This document shows, piece after piece, positions 58,421 through 64,000 of a DNA stretch of 64,000 bases. Source of the DNA: Nectonema munidae (lineage: Eukaryota; Nematomorpha; Nectonematoida; Nectonematidae); NCBI GenBank assembly GCA_030549495.1, contig JAUIRK010000945.1, positions 574,001 to 638,000 of the forward strand, in the 5' to 3' direction. The translations under genes were made by a program, and so were the position numbers. Under the pieces are notes generated by a model. It saw only the letters and a program-made list of their open reading frames with translations, was not told the DNA's origin and searched no databases. The number at the start of each line of letters is the position of its first letter. Position 1 is the first letter of the stretch.

Positions 58421-60468
58421 TAGGGATATAAAAAAAATTTTTTTTTTGATAAATTTTTTTCCCCTTACTCTCATGAGTAGAAGTTTTCTTTTAAGAAAAC
58501 ATCAATAGCAAACAGAAACTCCTTAAAAAGGTCACCCTCCAGTGTTTGTTTTATTCTATAAATGGGTGCTTTTTTTGTTGTGTTTTATTGCTTCACATGA
58601 CTTTTGAATACAAAGTTAAATGAATACTTTAAATTGATTTTTGAGCTATTTATTTATTTTTAATGCTTTTAATTTTAAATATTTATTTATTATACTTTTT
58701 CATTTTGTTTAAGAAAATTTAATTAATTAAAATTTTTTTAACTTTGGCATATTTATAAGTTGCGATGTCGAAAAACTCAACTCCTTCAAAAAGTAACAAG
58801 ACAATTTGGTCATCAAACCTTTTACAGTTTCAACGATACAAAGGATCAAGAAAACACAATATTGTTAGCAGTCTTGATCAAATGCAAAGTATTCCTATTG
58901 AACAACATATTTTAGACAGATACAAAACTTTAACTTATCATGTAAAAAGCAAAAAAAGATTTACAAAATTAGCAGGCGAAATAAAGCTTTTATAGAGAAA
59001 ACTTAACTTTCCAATTTGCAAAGGTAAATCAACAGTTGAAAGAAAAGTTGAAGCTGTAATAAAAAACTTTGAAAAACGTAATCGGAGACCTGGAAACTAC
59101 CACTTTTCAACCAAAGGAAAATTAGGCTATTGTAGCAACAAAGAAGATACACTAGGAATTCATCCAAGAAAACTAAAATTACATAAAACAAAAGTAGAAG
59201 TGAAAGATGTCTGTTGAAAAAGTTAATAGTGATGAAATTTCTGAAACAGATAATTCTTACAAAAGTGAGTAAGAATCTAATAGCAGTGAAGACTCTAACA
59301 AACCTTCAACCTCTAGAAAGCACCGAACTTATTCTGCAGTTCGTTTAGTGACAGCAAAATTTAAACACAAGAAGAGCTCACAAAGTTTGTCCAACACTAT
59401 TAAAAAGCGAAATTTTACTGCATCTACAAAGCAGTGATCAAAGTAGCTGAAAAACTGAAAACAAACTTCAAAAAAAATTTAAAATACGAAAATTGGTCTT
59501 TACACTTAGATGGAAAGACTATCCAGAATAGGAAGTATCAAGTAGTCGTTTTGAAAAATGAAAACAAAGATCAGACTTGCCGTTTTAGAATTACGGAATT
59601 CAAAAGGTGAGACGATATTTAATGGAATAAAAACTGCGCTTGATGAGTATCAACTGTGGCGATCTATAAAAATGATTGTTATAGACACAACTGCTGTAAA
59701 TACTGAAAGATGCCTTAGTGCCATAACACGTTTACAAAAACATTTTGAAGATGTTGAACTTAGTAGAAAAATCTATCTATATTGAAACATGTTCTAAATG
59801 ATCATTTTGGAGTATTAACAAGTTCACCAAAATCAAATTACATTTTTGTTTTAACTATCACAAAAGAATATGAGCAACTCATAGCCTCGTTTAAAAATAT
59901 AGGAAAAGAAATGAAAAAAGATCGGTGGCGAGATGACATTGCCTTTCTTGATCATTTAATATCGTGCAATAAAACTTTCAAAAAATCAAGAGGCTTTCCA
60001 AAAGTGAAATTCCAAAAACTTCCTGCTTTAATTAATGCAAGATGGAACTCGAGGACAATTTATACTTTACTTGCTTTTATTCTGCTACCAGAGTTTTAAA
60101 AGGCATTTGAAACAGCGTGTGATTTCATTAGTGGTTCATAAGCTGACATCTGGTTCTCTTCTCACTATTTTAATTTTACTGATTTCGAGAATCTGTCAGA
60201 AGCTTGTAAAAAGCACCTAAAAGCTTTCAAGTCATTAAGTAAAATGAAACACCTAATTTAAAGTTTTTATTAACTAACGCACAATAAAAATATATGTAAT
60301 AGTTTAATAAAATAAAAATAAAATTTTAAAACTTCAAAAAGGTTTGTCAGTCAGAGGGTGAATTTTTTTAGTTCATGAGAAAAAGAAATATATTTTTATA
60401 ATTTGGACATAAAAAACTCTATGGAAAATAATATGGGGATATACAGTTGTAAAATTTTCATACCCCTA
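58421..60468 (+). mobile_element. 2,048-bp DNA transposon of unclear superfamily, nested in Merlin
   Basis: The ends are TAGGGATATAAAAA on the left and, as complement, TAGGGGTATGAAAA on the right. ACCAAC lies on both sides (58415-58420 and 60469-60474), a perfect 6-bp target duplication. Inside, an imperfect second inverted pair (TCACCCTC at 58532 and GAGGGTGA at 60354-60361) lies about 110 bases in from each end. The interior encodes the protein remnant at 58765-60240. A 6-bp duplication fits few superfamilies (for example Dada at 6-7 bp), but I cannot assign it. Confidence 0.75.
58765..60240 (+). pseudogene. Transposase-like gene of the nested element, broken
   Basis: Starts MSKNSTPSKSNKTIW. 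A basic region (59030-59210) and then LAVLELRNSKGETIFNGIK, ALDEYQLWRSIKMIVIDTTA and VNTERCLSAITRLQKHFED follow, then FPKVKFQKLPALINARWNSR, IYTLLAFILLPEF and HLKAFKSLSK. The order D(T)T..NT, R(W)NSRAIY.LLAF.L is one I know from abundant unannotated invertebrate proteins. At least four frame breaks separate the pieces. DTTAVNT (about 59683-59703) may hold a catalytic Asp; that is an inference. Confidence 0.55.
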
Positions 60469-60912
60469 ACCAACATCTGACAGTAAACCACAGTCAAAAT
60501 TATAGGGATCCTGACAGTTAAGCACATACTCAACATATTGAACGACATTGGTTTTCTACAAAGGTCAGAAACAAGAGACAATGTGGAACTAATCGAGAGA
60601 TACTAAATGGATATTTAGCAGAGTTTCATTGGCGTCACTCATCTTTAATTACATTTGGTAATAATATATTCAATACAATTCTTAATGATATGGCTGCATT
60701 TTATCCACCCACAGATTAAAAATTTTTTTTAGTTTTTTGTTTTCAATATACTTTTGTTGGAAAATTTTCTTGATTTAATAAATTTGTTATTCCGTACATT
60801 ATTTTAATTACCTTTAGGTGGCTAAGCCAAAACAGGAAAGTGCCAACTTTGATATATGATTATTTTATATATCAAAAAATTTAGCACATATTATTTTTCC
60901 ATTCATCATAAT

Positions 60913-61313
60913 TGTTACGCGAATTGTAGCGTAGTTATGAATTTATTAAACAAAAAAAGAAAATGCACGAATCTTGGATGACGTTTCCAGGCCTCTTCTG
61001 GCTCTTTGTCTAGCCTTACTTTAGAAACATTGCATCCAAGAAGTTTTTCCCATGTATATTGCGTGAAACTGACAGGTGGTAAATCGTCTCTTTCAGATGT
61101 ATATATATGTGTGTGTATATAGATGTGTGTTATGGATACGATGTAAAGTTGCATGCAAGGTCTTAGTGTAAAAAGAAGTGTGGCTTAGATAGGATAGAAG
61201 TACAGCATTGTGATAGTGTAAATTAGCATGATATAAATAAAATAGATTTAACATTTATTTGCATAAAATATAATAAAAACAATTAAGATACAATTAACAT
61301 ATATTATGTTACA
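60913..61313 (-). repeat. LTR of the BEL/Pao element
   Basis: On the minus strand this 401-base segment begins TGTAACATAATATATG and ends GCGTAACA (TG...CA), preceded directly by a polypurine tract (AGGGGGAG, 61314-61321). It contains TATATATA and AATAAA motifs in LTR-like order. It follows the integrase end as a 3' LTR should. The partner LTR lies beyond the window. Confidence 0.7.
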
Positions 61314-64000
61314 CTCCCCCTACGCACAAAAAGATTATAAAAATTTAAGGCTAATTACACTTCTAATTGACCTCTCTAGATTACCTGTTTTAGTTTTTAT
61401 CAAAACTTTTCTTACTATGTCATCTCTTCCCTTAAAAATTTTCTCAAGCTTCCCTGTGATCCATTTATCCTTAAATGAAACACTGTCCTTTACTAAAACT
61501 ACGTCTCCGATGGCTATGTTATGGCATTCCTTAAACCATTTCTTCTGATTAACTAGACAACTAAAGTATTCTTGATACCATTTTTTCCAGAACTGTTCAA
61601 CAACTTCTTTCATCTGACGAAACCTTACGTTTGGATATTTGTTAAAATTTAAACTGTTATGTTCAGATTGAGTATTACCCAGAAGTAAGTCGTTGGGACA
61701 CAAATACTTCCCATCTTCAGGGTGAGTGGGATGTCTACCAATAGGTCTTCTGTTCATTATACTCGCTATTTCAAACATAACCGTTTGAAGTTCTTCAAAA
61801 TTAAGTACAGGTTCCTTGCCTACCTTTAATAAGAGACTCGCTTACCCCATTCTCCCAAGGTGCTTGTGTTGTAAAAAAATGCCATTCTATCCCAGAGTCC
61901 TCCTCCTCCTTGATGATTTTGTAACTTTTTATCAACTGCGTACTCTCTGAGAAACATTTTTTAGGGATGCCTCTGAAAGTAATAAACCTTTTAAAAGCTT
62001 TTAAGAATGCAATGGCATCCTAGCCCGATAAAACATCTAGATACACTGCTCTTGACGCTAGGCAGTTAATTATCAAGCCATAGCCTTTGTCTTCTTGATA
62101 GTGTCTACCCCTTTTTTGTCTTAGTCTTATAGGTCCGAATAAATCAAGTGCTATGTATTCAAAAGGTAAAGATGGTTGAAGTCTTTCTATAGGCAAAGAG
62201 CCCATTTTACCTTGACATGTTTATCTAAAATTTTGCAAGTAATGCATTTGAACCTTATGGACTTTGTTAATCGATTTAAGCCTAATATCCAATACTTTTG
62301 GCAAACTTTACAAGCAGTAGTTGATGCACCCGAATGACTCAAATCATGAATGTACCTTACGTACAACTTCGAGAACGTATGACTTCCAGGAGGTAAAATG
62401 GGATGGTATCCTACTTCTTTAGTTCTCGCTGAAACTCTCCAAATTCCTTCCTTATCTTTAAATGGGCAAAGTGTTTTTAAATAGTTTTTGTTAATGTTTC
62501 CAAAAATTACGCGTTGTGCATCTTTGATCCATAATTTTAAAGCTTCCTCCTTTTTATTAACATTAATCTCCGTCTGAAATAAGCGCTGCCACCATCCTTT
62601 TTTAAGATTGACCATTTCCAAGACTCTCGCCGTTACATTTATTAGCATTTTATAGCTTTTGTATCTAAAAATATCAATATACTCGCATGTGTTTCTTATT
62701 TGACCGCTATCTTCAATGGTGAAGTTTATACACCCTTTTATGTCTCGCTCGTAATTACATGTTGGCCACTTTTCTAATTTTTGATATAAGAATTCTGGTC
62801 CTGACTGCCAATTTGGGTACTTTTCAAACTAGTGCAAGCAAGGGCGTGTAAGTATGTCAGCTATATTATTTTTGCTTGATATACATAGCCATTGGTATGG
62901 GTCTGTAAATGCCTGTATCTCGCCTATTCTGTGGGAAACGAACGAATCAAACTTGTGGGATTCCTCATTGATCATGGCAAGTACAATTGTTGAATCGATA
63001 AAAAAGAAAGTCTTGTCAAATTTTATTCGACAAGTGGTATGTAAAAACTTAGCAAGTCTTTTTCCAAGAACTGCACCCTGCAACTCTCCTCTCACTATCG
63101 TCAAAGTATCTTCAGTTTTTAGAGGCCATACTTTTGTTTTTGCAGCAATCAATCTGCAAAAAAATTGCCGTTTTTTAGCCTCTACCTGATATATGCACAC
63201 GTTCCAAAGGCTTGTGCTGAACTATCAGAAAATACACACAACCATTTTTCTTCTATGTCATTCTCTACGAGCAATCCTCTAGGAAAGTTCAATAATTCTA
63301 TGTTTTCTAAGTTTTTAAAAAATTTAGCCCATTTTTTATATAGATCTTGGTCCAGTGGTTCATCCCAATCTATTACCTTACCATCTTTTCTCCAAGTGTG
63401 TCTCATTAAGATTTTTGCTGTTATCATGTATGGTGCTAACAATCCTATAAGATCAAAGATCCCATTAACCAGACTCAGAATCAATCTCCTTGAAAAATTA
63501 GAATTAGTAAATGCTTTTTCAAAATCATGCTTTAATTTAAATTTAAAAGTATCATCACTTACATCCCAGCATATACCTAAAATTTTATTAGAATGATTTG
63601 CTTTAAATTCGTGCGAAGCCTTACTACCCGAGAAAACCCAATTTTTAATGAAGAAATTGCCTTTTGACAAAACATTTGAAATTTGATTAGTGACTTTTTC
63701 AAGATCTGTTTTGATCATGCAAGATTCTATTATGTCGTCAACGTAAGACTGCTGAATGATGATATTTTCAATGTTCTTGTCTTTTGATAGTTTAGCTATT
63801 TTCCTAAGAGCAATTATGCTTATGGCAGCTGCTGGTGAATCTCCAAAACAATTTACTACTACCATAAACTCTCTTGGCTCAATGTTGAGTAAATTTCGCC
63901 ATAAAAATCGGTGAGTGTGCCACTCTAGAGGGGTGGTCTTTATTGCATGGTACATTTTTTTAATGTCTCCTGCAAAAGCGTATTTACCTTCTCTAAATCT
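60913..64000 (-). mobile_element. BEL/Pao LTR retroelement, 3' part
   Basis: Reading leftwards, the pol region has a reverse transcriptase part (about 63180-64000, with the Pao-type VNCFGDSPAAAISIIAL and SYVDDIIES), an RNase H (about 62830-63200, IDSTIVLAMI), an integrase zinc-binding part (about 62190-62650), an integrase core (about 61800-62205, YIALDLFGPIRL) and an integrase C-terminal domain of the type seen in BEL/Pao (about 61335-61780, NRRPIG ... GDVVLVKDS). The 3' LTR follows at 60913-61313. Gag, protease and the rest of RT lie outside the window. The copy is a fossil with a small number of breaks (about three or four in the visible part), so it is probably fairly young. Confidence 0.85.

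Larger units (their letters stand above)
58185..60719 (+). pseudogene. Merlin (IS1595-like) transposase, interrupted
   Basis: The left part reads ATMIFSDKWRAYRTIKAQCF (the IFSD.W..Y motif, catalytic Asp). The right part reads QHLTVNHSQNYRDPDS, AHTQHIERHW and then NGYLAEFHWRHSS, ending AAFYPPTD and TAA at 60717-60719. Reading directly across the nested insertion gives ...SIYQHLTVNHSQNY, the expected continuous motif. Two in-frame TAA codons (after AQCF and after DPDS) and the missing N-terminus show it is inactive. Confidence 0.75.
58029..60844 (+). mobile_element. Merlin transposon with perfect 8-bp TSD, split by an insertion
   Basis: The termini are GGTACTTTCCTGACTTGGC on the left and, as complement, GGCACTTTCCTGTTTTGGC on the right. 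AACTTTGA stands on both sides (58021-58028 and 60845-60852), a perfect 8-bp target duplication as expected for Merlin. Without the nested element (58421-60468 and one ACCAAC) only about 760 bases remain, encoding the C-terminal half of an IS1595-like transposase, so the copy is internally deleted. Confidence 0.85.

Overview
This is an AT-rich animal (metazoan) nuclear sequence, roughly three quarters A+T, in which host genes are sparse and mobile DNA is dominant. The mix of hAT, Tigger/pogo, piggyBac-like, Merlin, Jockey/LOA-type LINEs, tRNA-derived SINEs and a BEL/Pao retroelement, with a fatty-acid-binding-protein (FABP) exon, points to an invertebrate, perhaps an arthropod such as a copepod. 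The species assignment is a guess. No CRISPR, rRNA gene or intact tRNA gene was found.

Host genes: the one clear gene is an intact, single-exon SEC22-type R-SNARE (8842-9507, minus). A short putative terminal exon of an unidentified gene, with its own stop and poly(A) signal, ends 151 bases upstream on the same strand (9659-9711), an operon-like spacing. One internal exon of a FABP/lipocalin-fold gene lies at 33554-33798 (minus). A few other coding-like stretches (5015-5250, 5693-5944, 57270-57422) could not be assigned.

Nested transposons: several insertions can be dated relative to one another from target-site duplications (TSDs). A hAT element (11459-14109, perfect 8-bp TSD AAACAAAC) sits inside a tRNA-derived SINE and seems to contain a further element. 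A GTF2IRD2/ZBED-type hAT (16719-18606) sits inside a LOA/R1-like LINE (about 15290-21345, minus). A 2,048-bp element with TAGGG termini and an uncommon protein (58421-60468, TSD ACCAAC) sits inside a Merlin element (58029-60844, perfect 8-bp TSD AACTTTGA), in the middle of the Merlin transposase frame. A Tigger element lies at 47329-49529. The right end of the window runs into a BEL/Pao element with its 3' LTR at 60913-61313.

The most unusual object is a noncoding palindrome of about 8.9 kb (38302-47231). Its near-identical arms (4.8 and 3.9 kb) surround a 197-base spacer, and a third copy of one arm lies in direct orientation at 29241-32730. The arms are built from modules: a 28-bp minisatellite flanked by inverted repeats, tandem units of about 1,181 bp in one arm, and a CpG-bearing module of about 165 bp present eight times. 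I do not recognise the family. Two further long inverted-repeat elements lie at 35672-36780 and 53318-54812.
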